From positions 7,801,501-7,865,500 of the forward strand of contig OW203992.1 in assembly GCA_934047225.1 (NCBI GenBank): a DNA stretch of 64,000 nucleotides, given 5' to 3'. The position numbers were made by a program, and so were the translations under genes. Below are positions 32,251 to 43,439 of the stretch, piece by piece; positions within the stretch are counted from its first letter, which is position 1, and the number at the start of each line of letters is the position of its first letter. The DNA comes from Ypsolopha sequella (Eukaryota > Arthropoda > Insecta > Lepidoptera > Ypsolophidae). The notes under the pieces were generated by a model. The model did no database searches and had not been told where the DNA came from. It saw only the letters and a list, made by a program, of their open reading frames with translations.

Positions 32251-33150
32251 TTTTATTGCTGCCTAGAATTGGCTGAATCATGGCCTGCTGCATGCGTTCT
32301 GAGAATTGCTATCAATGGATAAAATATATATTTATTTATCATCATGTTAATTAAATATTTGTGTGAAAAACTATTATAAAAGTCACCGGAAAACAACTAT
32401 TTCATAATTACACGACTGCCAAAAAAAAAGAGTGTTATGCTTTTAGGGTAGGTGTATGTATGTGTGTATGTACGTATGTATGTACAAAGAATACAAAATA
32501 ATTTATTTAGAAAACAAGTGGTAGGTTTACAGTATGTAGGCCTTATCCATTTAAGTTTATAAGAAAACCTGTATTAGGATGAGACCGCTGTTTCTTATGT
32601 TTAACAATAACTTGTTCATTAAAACTAATATTAGTAGTATAACATTTTACTGCAATTTTCTCATTAACCCTTGTACTTCATATTATCGAGTAGCAACTGT
32701 TATTGATTTTGTTTAGAAATTGTACCATTTACTGCCATCAAAAGTGAGAACGCTGAACCTTGTTTTTGCCCGAGCCTGACCGCCGACCCTTAATAAATAA
32801 AATAGCGCACAAAATCTATCCAGCAGTTCCGGACGCATGTGAGACAAGAGTCCGGTCACAAGTTCTACCATCATTAAAATCAATCGTAGTCCATAGTGGG
32901 TCATAATAATGTGCATCATTCAAACCACTATTTAAACCTCAAACATGGCTGGTTGTATGGGCCTTTCCTTCTGCCTTTCATCTTCGTGTAACTGTACTTT
33001 TATAGCAGAAAAGGTAATTTAAAAGCATTTAATGTTAAAAAAAAGTGACCTTTTCAATATTCTTTTTTCTGTATCAGACACATTCGCAAAAAAAATTCTA
33101 GGCACTATTTCTGAGTTCATAATCAGGATTTTACGATATGAGTGTAGATA
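32251..33150. other. No gene recognised
   Basis: A 68-codon minus frame at 32,713-32,919 has no recognised domain. A GCCGACCCTTAA motif at about 32,780 resembles one end of the TTAA foldback at 16.8 kb. At 32,500-32,600 there is a retroelement-tail-like block. Confidence 0.3.
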
Positions 33151-33426
33151 AAAAAAAATAAAAACACGACTACATTTGCAAAAAGGGAAGTAAAAAGATC
33201 AAAACAAGTCTTATGTGTGTACATATATGTTTTGTAATGTATTTTTTGTTGGTATAAATTCTTACCGCAGTCGAGGCACTATTAAAAATATGTGGTAATC
33301 TAATCAAAACTGTCGCCCGACTGAAGCAAATATTCATACCAACAAAAAATACATTACAGAACGTGTAATACGACTTGTTTTGATAATTACACTTTTTGCA
33401 AAGTTGTGTTTTTATTATTTAATTTT
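33151..33426. mobile_element. Foldback element, ACACGAC arms
   Basis: AATAAAAACACGACTACATT...TTTGCAAAGTTGTGTTTTTATT. Inner blocks AAAACAAGTC/GACTTGTTTT and TGTATTTTTTGTTGG/CCAACAAAAAATACA are also inverted. The centre is near 33,290. Confidence 0.75.
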
Positions 33427-34600
33427 TATTTTAACATAACATTTAACATTTATAAACCTACGTTTTTTACATTTCATCTCGTATAAGAAAGATTCGGGCT
33501 GTTCTGTTTGCCAGATTTAGTAAATCGATGGTGTAGGTTTGTAAGCACGTAGTACTTTACCTCTAAAACAGTAATGGCTCCATAAATACTAACCAAAAAA
33601 TAAATACTTGCACAATTTGGTACTTATGGCGATAATTCTTGAAACTCATTCATAGATCACGCATTTCGACAAAGACACTGCAGTATACCTTAGCTATAAA
33701 CTTTACTATTAATGATTTATACATCAGCAAACAAACCTCTGCTTATAAAGAAACCCTTATTACTTTTGTCATAGAGTTTATATTGATTCAACAAAGGTGT
33801 ATTACTAGGCTGGTTTAAGTTAAAACCGCCAGTGCCATCGACAATTGGCTAACAATTGTCGTGTCCAAATGTACATCGTATTTCACTGATTTTTACGACA
33901 GGTCGTATTTTATTACTTTTGTGTTGAGCTGTTTGACGTGAAGGGTTTTCGATAATTTAAAAGGCAAATAAATACCTGTAGAAGTAGTCAAGAACATTAT
34001 TTTTGTTTAATCAAAAGTCAATCTGCTTATATATACCTACAAGGTGGCGCAAAAATAATGTCATAATTTGAATTGGCTGCCAACCAAAAATACCTAGACG
34101 AGTATAATTTTACGAATCGAAATATTTCTAACAACTTATAAGTATGACAAGTAGTTTGTAAGAGATGGGTTTACCGGGAAATAAGGTCATCCCTATATTA
34201 GTACCTACGGTAGTACTGAGGGTAAGGTTGTGCAACCTTGCACATTATTCTGCTGGGATGAAACTTAGCTAGATTTGAAATACATATGTCTCTATAGGTA
34301 ACATTGCCAGACAAAATTGTCAAAATGTTACGTGGTCTAATATTTTTTTTTTACATAATAAATTTATTTTATTATTTTCATAAACACTTAAGAATATTGA
34401 AATACATAACTAAAGGGGTTAAAATAACAGAACAAAAATAATCCTGATAAAATTATTATAAAAAGAAAATTGCCTTTAGATCACTGCCCTGTGGGAGAGT
34501 GCCCAAAATACTTGCCACATTACCTCTCTGTATGGCAAGACTTATACGCTGGCCTAGATAAGAGCGAGCTCGCCGGTCGCCGCTAGTATTTGTACATTAA
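33427..34600. other. No gene recognised
   Basis: From 34,345 to 34,595 a block with a TTTATTTTATTATTTTCATAAACAC start and a GC-rich end (GAGCTCGCCGGTCGCCGC) may be a reversed retroelement 3' region. Otherwise unrecognised. Confidence 0.3.
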
Positions 34601-34603
34601 CAT

Positions 34604-34735
34604 TTATCATTGCAGTATAGAAACGCAGAAAGAAAAGTAAATTTGGATGTGAGGAGCTCTGAACCGGGATTCGAACCCAGGACCTCGCGCTTACCAGGCG
34701 ATTGCTTTACCAACTGAGCTATCCAGGTCTCAACA
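34604..34735 (-). mobile_element. tRNA-derived SINE, copy 1
   Basis: On the minus strand the region 34,728-34,657 folds like a tRNA. It has an intact A box TAGCTCAGTTGG (34,721-34,710) and B box GGTTCGAATCC (34,677-34,667), and the anticodon loop CTGGTAA would read GGT (Thr-like). The acceptor stem pairs at only about five of seven positions, and a conserved tail (CTCCTCACATCC...GCGTTTCTATACTGCAATGA) follows with no CCA need. I therefore call a SINE rather than a functional tRNA gene. A second copy faces it at 34,990-35,098. Confidence 0.7.
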
Positions 34736-34918
34736 CAACTCGTGAATTTACCGATGTGCTTTCCCATACTGCAATGATATTTATAGATACCCACTTTACA
34801 GTGAGCCACTTGGTGTCTAGAGGACGCTTGTGTATTCAAAGCTAGTCAAAGACCATTATGCCCTACCGTCACCTGTTACAGTATCGGGTAGTGAAGAATA
34901 CACATTAATTTATCGAAA

Positions 34919-35163
34919 CGATGACAGAAATAAATTTCTGTGTTTGAACACTTGGCGATTTATCCATCGCAAGGAGATATAAATTAACATTATCGGTAGA
35001 GCAATCGCCCGGTAAGCGAGAGGTCCCGGGTTCGAATCCCAGTTCAAAGCTCCTCACATCCAGATTTACTTTTCTTTCTGCGTTTCTATACTGCAATGAT
35101 TATATCTCCTTGCGATGGATAAATCGCCAAGTGGTCAAACACAGAAATTTATTTCTGTCATAA
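34919..35163 (+). mobile_element. SINE copy 2 held inside a 66-bp inverted repeat
   Basis: ATGACAGAAATAAATTTCTG...GCAAGGAGATATAA (34,919-34,983) is inverted at 35,098-35,163. Between the arms is a tRNA-like region with a good B box (35,029-35,039) but a damaged A box, followed by the same SINE tail as copy 1. Either a SINE landed in a small palindromic element, or the SINE flank was duplicated in inverted form. Confidence 0.65.
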
Positions 35164-35247
35164 TTTTGTACAATGTACGTTTGTGATTGTTTTGTACAAT
35201 GTACGTTTGTGATTGTTTTGTACAATGTACGTTTGTGATTGTTTTGC
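35164..35247. repeat. 26-bp tandem repeat, three units
   Basis: The unit TTTTGTACAATGTACGTTTG TGATTG is repeated three times directly after the inverted repeat. Each unit contains the palindrome TTGTACAA/GTACAATGTAC. Confidence 0.9.
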
Positions 35248-35250
35248 ATT

Positions 35251-35526
35251 ATGGTTGGCATACAACTCTACAGTTCAGTTATTGGAATGACTTTTTTAGA
35301 TTTTGGGGTAACTTTAGGTAGATTTGCTTCTTATACTATAAATTATTTTAATTATTTGCTGCGGAAAAATTTTAGATACGTTCTCTGTGATACAAATTTT
35401 TTCTTTTTATATTTAACCGTGACTGGCGTTTTAGGTTATTTTGGTCGGCGCTCTCTTAAGGCCTTACTATTGCCAAATGGGTACTTTCTAAAGCCTACCC
35501 CTCGTTTACGGCCAAACCAAAAATAA
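35251..35526 (+). CDS. Unrecognised 91-codon frame, low confidence
   Basis: An ATG at 35,251 opens a frame that ends at 35,526. The product is rich in Phe, Tyr and Leu and has a basic C-terminal end (RLRPNQK). Two hydrophobic stretches might be membrane segments. I do not recognise it, and there is no supporting promoter or splice signal. It starts right at the end of the tandem repeat. A chance frame in AT-rich DNA is more likely than a gene. Confidence 0.12.
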   Translation: MVGIQLYSSVIGMTFLDFGVTLGRFASYTINYFNYLLRKNFRYVLCDTNFFFLYLTVTGVLGYFGRRSLKALLLPNGYFLKPTPRLRPNQK

Positions 35527-35767
35527 TGAAAAAATGTATTATGAATAATCAGCTCTTAGACAACATATGCAACATTTTTCTATTTCATACCACCAAAACT
35601 TCTAAATGAAACAATGTATTAACTAAATGGTGTTTTTTGGCTTGAATTTCCTACTGCTCCTAAGTGGCTTGGCCGATTGAATTAATTTATGCTTTGATAA
35701 ATAGATAAATTTATGATAAATTTATTGATAGCTATAAACATAACATAGGATTATTCAATCGAACAAT

Positions 35768-35925
35768 CACGTCCATGTGAAAAGTATTATTTTCTCCTAT
35801 TTGGCCCTATCAAGGACGCAGCAAGCGTCGTAACAGCCACTATGCATTGCGCGCTGATATGAACGTTATTTCGATGTCGTTTCCGTTGATATTCGTACTG
35901 AAAAATATCGAGCTGCTAATTTGGC
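35768..35925 (-). mobile_element. Family F element, partial copy
   Basis: Contains GTGAAAAGTATTATTTTCTC, then CGTTATTTCGATGTCGTTTC and GATATTCGTAC, i.e. the left half of the element at 21,165 in reverse orientation. Confidence 0.65.
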
Positions 35926-37065
35926 GATCGGTGCAAGATCACGCCAACTCTGATGCGAAGCGAGGCGTATCGTGACAATAAAGCGCATATTTGGCTGGCT
36001 GATCTAAACAAGCGCCTCACGCTTTGCCCCACGCCGTTATAACTGTACTGAGCGAGTCTCGCCCTTTGCGTTGGAAATAATAATTATTTCCGAATACATA
36101 AATTGTGCCTCGATTACTTGTTATTTTTTATGATGTTTTAATTAATTAGAATATTGATGATACTTCCAAGTGGTGTATGTGCTTACTTTGCTTGTTAAAT
36201 GTTTATAGAAGCCATGTAAAAGTACTCGATTTTAGGGCGAAAACACATTATTTTAAATATTTTTATGGTTTTTAACGCGATGTTTGTGAAAAAATCAGGA
36301 ACATACACCACTTCATATTGACCATCTAAATGAAAGCCTAAAATTTATTTGATTGAATTGTTCCACTTTTGCGAGTTATTATGGTTTTTAGATATGTATG
36401 AAGTACATTTCGGAGCGGGTTCTGCTCCCCAGCCGGGTTGTTTTTTTGTATGACCTTATTACATTTTTTCAAATATGTACCAGCCAATATCTCCGGGAAA
36501 AATCTTCCGAGAACAAAAATTAGGGTACTGTTGGACTTCGCAGACACAGGATAACCTTTTTTAGACCAACTTTTTTTCCTACCCCCCTTCCCTCTGGTTT
36601 TTTACAACACCCTCCTGCATTACCTGCCGGGGAGAACCACTTCCTAAATTTTACCTATAGATATGTTCTCGAATCGTGTCAGGTGTCATTTCAGCAGGTT
36701 AAAATGCAACGTTCGGTCCTTCAGCCTCTGTACTATGGTACATTACAAAACGCTTCAGTTTTTTACAATAATTGTAAATTCGCAACCCGCGGATTCCTTA
36801 TCAAGCAATCATAATAAACAAACGCATTGCAGTTTGTTAACAAGCTTTACTCCTGAATTTATGTAAACTGTTCTCTAGTAACTGCCGTTATCTGGGATTA
36901 AAATCTCTCAGGGGGGGGAGGGAATCACTCCTCAGGGAAGCTGCTTTATTTGCGGGGGCTTATCGCAGGGGGGATATCTGCATATTCATTAGGAGATCAA
37001 TCAAAATATTGTCTTGTCACTATGTGGAGAAAGGAAAGTGCGTGTGGTGTCGGACGTGGAAGTAT
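35926..37065. other. No gene recognised
   Basis: A 69-codon minus frame at 36,338-36,547 has no domain. The block 36,660-37,000 shows no repeat signature and holds GGGATTA, TAATAAACAAAC and G-run motifs; a regulatory role is possible but not supported further. Confidence 0.3.
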
Positions 37066-37069
37066 ACTG

Positions 37070-37140
37070 CATACGATACGTTACCTATTCGTTACATACG
37101 TTACGTTACGATACGTTACGTTACGATGCGTTACATAGGC
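37070..37140. repeat. ACGTT-type microsatellite
   Basis: Imperfect repeats of ACGTTACGAT/ACGTTACGTT spanning about 65 bp. Confidence 0.75.
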
Positions 37141-38325
37141 TATGTGGAGTTTAACCATCGACCTATATGTGTCCAATCTACGTCTCTGAGTTTAACATTA
37201 ACCTGTAGAATTCTCGGAGATTTATAGGTTTTGCGAATTTTTCGCGAGTTTCAGAAACCTGAGGATATCTCTGGAAATAGTTGTTAGATTCCAATGAAGG
37301 TGTATATTTTCTGAATCTAGATAAAGCTGTCTTTCCAAACAAAAATAAATAATTATGATAATAATAATAAATAATAATAAATAATAATAAAGAAAATCTC
37401 AAGTCGCACACAAGCCTAATGTTGGCTTTTAATTTTATATGTATGCAATATATTATATATTGTATAAATGTATGTATAATAAGTATCTATACATTGTAGG
37501 TGTAAATAAATAAATTTAATATAAATAAAAATAGTTATAATAAAAACAATAATACCTACTGAAGGTAGTAGTGGCAAAATTCAGTTGGAAGAATGAAATT
37601 TTCATTTTTTTTATACAAAAATAATTGTAGCTTGTTTCCCTAGCTTTCCAACGACACATAAATATAACGTAATTTGTATGTGGAAATTTTATTGTATAAT
37701 TATTTTAGTAATTGTTTCGTTTTAGTCAAGATCATGGCTCGATGCCACTCAACAGGTTAAATGTAGATGCAGGGTTTGCGCCTTCTAGGTTCGCTCGTTT
37801 TGCACTAAAAAGATAAGTAAATAACTCTATTTTCAGTGAGTTGTTCTATGAAGATAATTGAATTTGATTTTTTTTTGTTAAAAATCTAAAATAAATTAAC
37901 GTGTTGCATATTTTATCATATTTATCATGTATCATATTTTAAATATGCCCCGTTTCGTAGCAATTAAATAAATCAGTTGCAAATTATTGCACAAAACAAT
38001 GAAACAACAATAAAACTTATGAAACGATCACTGCTTCGTTCAAAATACGTGGAATACCTAAACTAGTCGCAGATTTTGTTTGGAAGTCGTCCATGTTATT
38101 GCGGATTTTTTTCCAGAAACTTTATGCAAAACAATATTTTTCGAGAAGTCCGGGCGCTTCATTCAGCAAGCATTCATTTGTATAATGTCTAGAGCGATCC
38201 CCGCGATACCCATGCATTGTCAACCCATTGTTACGTGAAGCGATACTTTCAAATCACCTGATTTCCTGCCGAGCCACCCACACACAAAGCCAGACATTTT
38301 TGTTTCTACCGCCATTCAGAAACTT
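37141..38325. other. No gene; AT-rich with AATAAT runs
   Basis: (ATAATA)n is present at 37,355-37,390. The rest is unrecognised. Confidence 0.35.
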
Positions 38326-38329
38326 GGAT

Positions 38330-38640
38330 CATTGATTGTTTTAAACCGGCCTACAGACTCCGTGACGCCGACGACTTCAAAGCGCACAAATGAAGCGAGA
38401 ATGCGCCGAGTTTTCGGGTATTGTGTTACGAAAATCGCGTTTGCTGTGAAGGGACCTCTATCAATCAGGGAAGGGACCCCCGGGGCTCGTTTCCGACCAG
38501 GTGTGCGGGTGGAATTCGCGGCGGATCGCCGAAAAACTACGCTTTAAGCTGCAAAAAATGTGGAGCTTTGTTCGGTTCTGGGTATTTCGCGAGTGGTTGG
38601 GTGTACAGAGACTGTCAGACCAGGTAGATGCTGGACTCCA
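38330..38640. other. Unrecognised balanced-composition block
   Basis: About half G+C, unlike its surroundings, with three overlapping plus-strand frames of 68-75 codons, none recognisable. A CCAG|GTAGAT donor-like site lies at about 38,621. It may be an exon or unique regulatory DNA; I cannot tell. Confidence 0.25.
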
Positions 38641-38871
38641 AACTATGAAGATTGAATGCGTAATTTATTGTTTACTGGACAAAGTTTTAAAGTGTAATGA
38701 TTGCATGAGAACGTTTTGTTTTTTATAGACATGGATAGATCTGTAACTCTGTCGCTCAATAACACCATAACGCCAATGCTATCATACATCACCTTCTTTT
38801 TTGTCTAGTATCTAAAAAAAAACTTAAATCTTTCTGCACAGGTATAGAATAGAATAGAATAGATTTTTATT

Positions 38872-39041
38872 TAACACTAATCAAAGTCTTCTTGTACGAG
38901 TTCCACTATTTTATTTCTTTAATTATTGCGACTAGTTTCGTCTATTTGACATCGTCGGGCTGATTGGAATGAAATGAACTAGTCGCAATAATTAAAGAAA
39001 TAAAATAGTGGAACTCGTACAAGAAGACTTTGATTAGTGTT
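38872..39041. mobile_element. Foldback related to the 30.7-kb element
   Basis: AACACTAATCAAAGTCTTCT...AGAAGACTTTGATTAGTGTT arms. Inside the left arm, on the minus strand (38,935-38,958), CCGACGA - T - GTC - loop - GAC - GAAAC mirrors the hammerhead-like core of the 30.7-kb element with one altered core base. Both elements are followed by GTTCCATCAAG (39,053 and 31,111), which supports common origin. Confidence 0.65.
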
Positions 39042-39053
39042 AGAATGAAGTTC

Positions 39054-39970
39054 CATCAAGGAGTCACACCTTACAGTATAAATTATTAGATTTTTATTTG
39101 TTTTCCAAAATAATACAAACATTTTTAAATAAATTAAAATAAATCTGTTACATTTTGAAGTATTTAGGCGAAAACAAAATGGTCAAAGACTCGGCAGATT
39201 TTCAATCTAAGCCAAACATCGGTATATAATAATAAGTTGCAACTCAGTTAAAAAATAATTACATGAAATCACAAAAAAGTTCAAACAGTACGTATTTTTT
39301 TTTAATTATGTTGCTTCATCAATGTTAGGCACCACTACAGGAAAAACTAAAAAATAAAAAAAAACATAAAATGCAGTATGGTACTGATTACCTAATGCGA
39401 AAAATATGTAAATTAAATTGATTCGTTTAAAAACATTCAACTTCATATGTTTCAAAGGTCTCTTCAAAGAAATCTCTACTGAAAAACGTAAAGGTAATAA
39501 AAATAATAATAATAATAACGTTTATTTCACAACTTTCTTAATGTAATACAGAAAAAGGCTGAGACCACCTATTAAGTACGAGTAATACCTGTATCAGGCG
39601 GTCTCGCTCTTTATAGCAAACAATTCATTTTATTATTAGTTTAGAATAAACTTATAAAACTAAAAACTAATAAAGTTAAGGACAAACAGAATTGACAACA
39701 AAAATGTAATCATTTTTTAACTCTTCTGCGTCTCTTCCCTCACTGAATTACCACTTTTATCCACTTTTCGCCTACAAATAGCAGCAAGTTTCCTAATTGT
39801 AGTCAGATTTATGCCACTAGAGACTCAGCGAGGAAAAAACAATTATCCGTCCCGTTTTATAGAGGTGAGAAAGCATATTAAAAAACTAGACAAGTGTGTA
39901 TCACGATACGTGCACGGAGGGTTCTGTTATGCAAACGGTAAAAGAAAAAAAAACAATTGTTGACAATCTG
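39054..39970. other. No gene; retroelement-tail-like block
   Basis: (AATAAT)n at 39,500 followed by ACGTTTATTTCACAAC and a block ending CAGGCGGTCTCGCTC looks like a reversed retroelement 3' end. Nothing else. Confidence 0.3.
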
Positions 39971-39974
39971 TACT

Positions 39975-40244
39975 TTAAGGGGCAACCAACGACCTTGAGT
40001 CGACCTGTGTCGGCACAAATATCGACAGAAACTATATTGAAATAATGTTCATTACAGCGCGCATTGCACTATGACGTCGCTGAGTCTCCGGATAGCGCAA
40101 AATAGGAGAAAATAATACTTTTCACATAAATATGAACGTTGTAATATAGTTTCTATATAAATATTTGTCAATCAATCTTCAATATAGATATTTGTACCGA
40201 CACAGGTTGACTCAAGGTCGTTGGCGGCTGCCTGCCACTTAAGG
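39975..40244. mobile_element. Family F element, foldback form
   Basis: CTTTAAGGGGCAACCAACGA...CGTTGGCGGCTGCCTGCCACTTAAG. Both ends contain TTAA. The left half carries the family block CAAAATAGGAGAAAATAATA. The right half is an inverted copy of the left terminus (GATATTTGTACCGACACAGG). It thus has two left ends. Confidence 0.75.
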
Positions 40245-40840
40245 GTAAAAAAACCAATAAGGTGACACTGACACCCTGTTGTCAGTCCTTCCGTATGTAA
40301 TAGCTAGTGCAATGTCTTGGGTTCAGCATAATTTATAATTCATCTATTTTCGAGAATACAAAAACTGGCGCAGTTCTATGCATAGAACTTAAAATTTGCT
40401 GTCTTATCTTATCACTCAAAAGCTCTTTTAAAGATCTCTTCCAGACACCCTCTCGATGGAGGAGCTCTCAAAAAAATTAATAAAATAATAATAAACTTAC
40501 AATGAATCATAAAAACTTTAATGTAAATAAATACATAAAAACATAATATCTGTACATAGATAATATATGGGCCGTGGGGTCACGAGGCGAAATTTCCTTT
40601 AAAGACATTTCTTTGCGGATGGTTGACGTTTCCGGGGACCCAAAAGCTAACTTTGGGCATTTCAAAAAGAGAATGCTGCCAGCCTTCGAGACAAGACGGC
40701 GGCGGCGATTTGGCGGTTTTTTTTTAATGTCGTTAATTTTTTTTCTATAGCTGATATTTTAACTAAGATTAGCCTAATTTTGTTTAATGGATATGTTTAT
40801 TTTGTTTATAGGATAGTTTTAACTTGTTATTATGTTTTGT
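40245..40840. other. No gene; possible unique block at 40,570-40,730
   Basis: The sequence 40,570-40,730 is less AT-rich and shows no repeat signature. No frame or strong motif supports a function. Confidence 0.3.
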
Positions 40841-40846
40841 TAGTTT

Positions 40847-41238
40847 TCAATGCATGTGCTCGTAAAGGCCCACTTTTTATGCATCAAAACCGAACAGAAA
40901 GTCGATTATTTTGCCCTAGGGCTTTATTACTATTTTTTTTTTATTAGTTTGCAATGGTTAGCTAACCTGCAGCTTTTCCTGTGTACCATAGATGTTATAC
41001 TTTTTTTTCCACTGTTTAACGGCTCTGGATACAATTCTTTTGAGCCAATCATAATTTAAAGTTCACAAGATTATATTTGTTTTCATTTCCTCACACTATG
41101 CATTGAAAAATGTAGTATGATACACGGGCGTAAAAGCAATAAATTACTCGGTTACGTTTAAAACACTCGCTACGCTCGTGTTTTAGATCGTCCTCGTAAT
41201 TTATTCCTTTTGGCCCTTGTAGCATAAACTACTATTTT
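40847..41238 (+). repeat. Long direct repeat, copy 2 (partner at 7.3 kb)
   Basis: Nearly identical to 7,289-7,575. Retains an extra segment with AAAACACTCGCTACGCTCGTG TTTT, a hairpin-forming end. The partner lies in the same orientation about 33.5 kb away. Confidence 0.7.
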
Positions 41239-41760
41239 GTGTTCAAATAGTAAAATATCAGTATAACAAAAATAAATCAGTATAACATAATAAGAACAGA
41301 CTACGTTGTAATACTTAAACAAGATTAAAGTCAAATGTTGTTTCAAAGATTTTGTTTTACACATCAGATACCACAAACATAAACTTTGGAATACTCCTAA
41401 AACTCCTAATTAAGAAGTTGTCTGTCGCTACTTCAGAATAAGGTCAAAAATAACTTGAAAAATTAAATTTAATGATTGTAATGAAATTATTTATTTCGAT
41501 AATATCTAAAAAACTACAGAAAATACTAGTAATGAACAGAATATAGTTGTCTCCACAAAACTCATGAGGAACCCTAAAAACTTGAAAGCACTGTCAGCCC
41601 TTCGAAGCTCCTGGCGCGGACACTGATGACTATTAATTAGAAGGGTTGGATGAAGATATTTCATTAATTCTTCGCACTTTTTTATTTTCTCTTCGAGAGC
41701 GACGAAGCTCGGAGAGCGAAGTTTTAAACGAGGTGCTTTTCTTTCATTGAGAGAATTTAT
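41239..41760. other. No gene seen
   Basis: AT-rich. A GGAACCCTAAAAA motif at 41,567-41,580 again recalls the GGTTCCGTACC repeat. Confidence 0.35.
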
Positions 41761-41767
41761 CTTGTTA

Positions 41768-42100
41768 AAGGCTTTGGTGTAGCTTATTTATTTGACTAAC
41801 GTCCTGGGCTTAGCTTAAAACAGCCTTGGTTTAGCTTATTTAATGCTTTATAATTTATGTTTAACTTGTTTACGGCCTTGTTTTGACTTATTTATTTAGC
41901 CAACAGCCCTTAGTTTAGCTTAATTATTTAGCAAACGGCTTTGGTTTAACTTAAATATCTTGCATACAGCCTTGATTTAGCTTATTTAACACTTTATACT
42001 TAATATTTAACTAGTTCACGGCCTTGGTGTAGCTTATTTATTTAGCTGACTGCCCTGGTTTAGCTTATTTATCTAGCTAACAGCATTGGTTTAGCTAACA
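41768..42100 (+). repeat. Degenerate roughly 31-bp tandem array
   Basis: About ten diverged units of the type GGCCTTGGTTTAGCTTATTT(ATTTAGCTAAC). Two longer units (with ...TTTAACTTGTTTAC and ...TTTAACTAGTTCAC) recur about 146 bp apart, suggesting a higher-order repeat. Confidence 0.7.
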
Positions 42101-42119
42101 CACAAGCAAAAAAAAAAAA

Positions 42120-42410
42120 AAACGTAACCCATGGTGCGCGAGTTTGACTCGCACTTGACAGACTTTTATTTTGAGGTTCCGTACCTCAAAATGAAAAAAC
42201 GGAACCCTTATAGGATCATTTTGTTAATCGTCTGTCTGTCAAGACCCTTTTGCTCAGACCCCGTGTGAGATATATCAAGTTGAAGCTAATACCTACTACG
42301 GAAATCTATGGCAACAGTGCTTTAAAAAATCTGCTTTCTAAGTAGACGCGGAAAAAAGTTATTGATTGCCTTTTACATAATCAATTTAATACAAATTTCC
42401 TTACCATGAA
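42120..42410 (+). repeat. GGTTCCGTACC / GACTCGC repeat family, two junctions
   Basis: At 42,130-42,170 the end motif GCGCGAGTTTGACTCGCACTTG is followed directly by the start motif GAGGTTCCGTACCTC and CGGAACCCTTATAGGATCA (42,173 on). The end of one copy thus abuts the start of the next. The hairpin GCGAGTC..GACTCGC near the 3' end would fit a rolling-circle (Helitron-type) element, but I cannot confirm this. Confidence 0.6.
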
Positions 42411-42530
42411 AACCTATAGGGCATTGTCAGTCAACTTAGAAACTCGAAATTTCGTTAACAGGTAGGAAGCTTCAGGCTTCTGGCGGCGCTTCTTGCTGCG
42501 CTTCCAGGCTGTTTTTGCGACAAGCTTTAC

Positions 42531-42735
42531 CCTGCCCCGACACCCGTCGGCGCCTTTCACCGCATCAGATGTATAGCGCGCTCGCTCGCTCAAAGCGCTC
42601 GACACTAGGTTCGTCCTGTGCGCTCGATCACTGTTTCAACCGCACGCCTCCCCGCACCGCCTTCCCGAGAGCGCAAGTCACTCGAAGCTGGACTAGACGC
42701 GCGAGTGGCGACCCATGGCTGGCTTTATACAACTT
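42531..42735 (-). promoter_or_regulatory. Putative TATA promoter and leader exon, minus strand
   Basis: On the minus strand a TATAAAG box (42,729-42,723) is followed by a GC/CpG-rich stretch that ends GGGGCAGG|GTAAAG (intron from 42,530), a fair donor. Start would be near 42,697. The ATGs in between are quickly followed by stops, so the exon would be non-coding. No downstream acceptor was found. The high CpG content against an AT-rich background supports a host promoter; direction is inferred from the TATA box and donor. Confidence 0.3.
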
Positions 42736-42969
42736 CATATATTTGTTCTCTCCGCCAGCGTCGTTGCAAGAAGAACCACTTGGCGCGCCTGAAGCTGTGG
42801 TCGAGGGGTTATAGCACGCACATAGACAAACATCTTAAAATTATAAATATTTAATTATTTAGGACTTTGTAGATTACCAACTTAATTAGACCCCTTAGAC
42901 ACAGTTTTATAAATCGCAAGTGTCAAGTTAAGTCTGTCCTTCATAACTGCAAGTGGAATTATTGACCAC

Positions 42970-43060
42970 AATGTTTTTAGGGTTCCATAACCGTATTGTG
43001 TGGTGGTACGGAACGCTTTGTGCGCGAGTCTGACTCGCACTTGACTGGTTATTTTTAGTA
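42970..43060 (+). repeat. Short internally deleted GGTTCC...GACTCGC element
   Basis: AGGGTTCCATAACCG at the left and GCGCGAGTCTGACTCGCACTTG at the right, only about 90 bp apart. Both termini are present and the middle is lost. Confidence 0.6.
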
Positions 43061-43439
43061 CAAAAGCTTTGTTTACATTTGGACGAGTTAACGACAGTTG
43101 ACAGTTGGCAGCTTAATTCGTTCCTTGGTCAAGTAGCGTCAAAACAATACTTGGATTGATATAGTTCCAAATAACATTTGTTACCAAGTACGTTCGTAGA
43201 TGGTGGTCATTGTGAAACATGGAAAATAAATTCGTCATTAACTTCGAAAAATAGTGTCTGTGCTTATTTCATTATCTAATTAATAAAGTTGGGCTTGCTA
43301 TTTATAATGAGGCCGACCACTTCATTGTATATTTTTGTTTGTTATAACCTCAAAATTAATGCGCTCGTCTTCTCCTTGACAAGTAATAAACTGTACTACA
43401 CTCGTCTGTTCACATGCATGGCAACACAGCGTGAGTAAA

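Noticed and set aside
34657..34728. Functional tRNA-Thr gene
   Set aside because: Acceptor and anticodon stems have mismatches and a conserved SINE tail follows; a second copy with the same tail is present.
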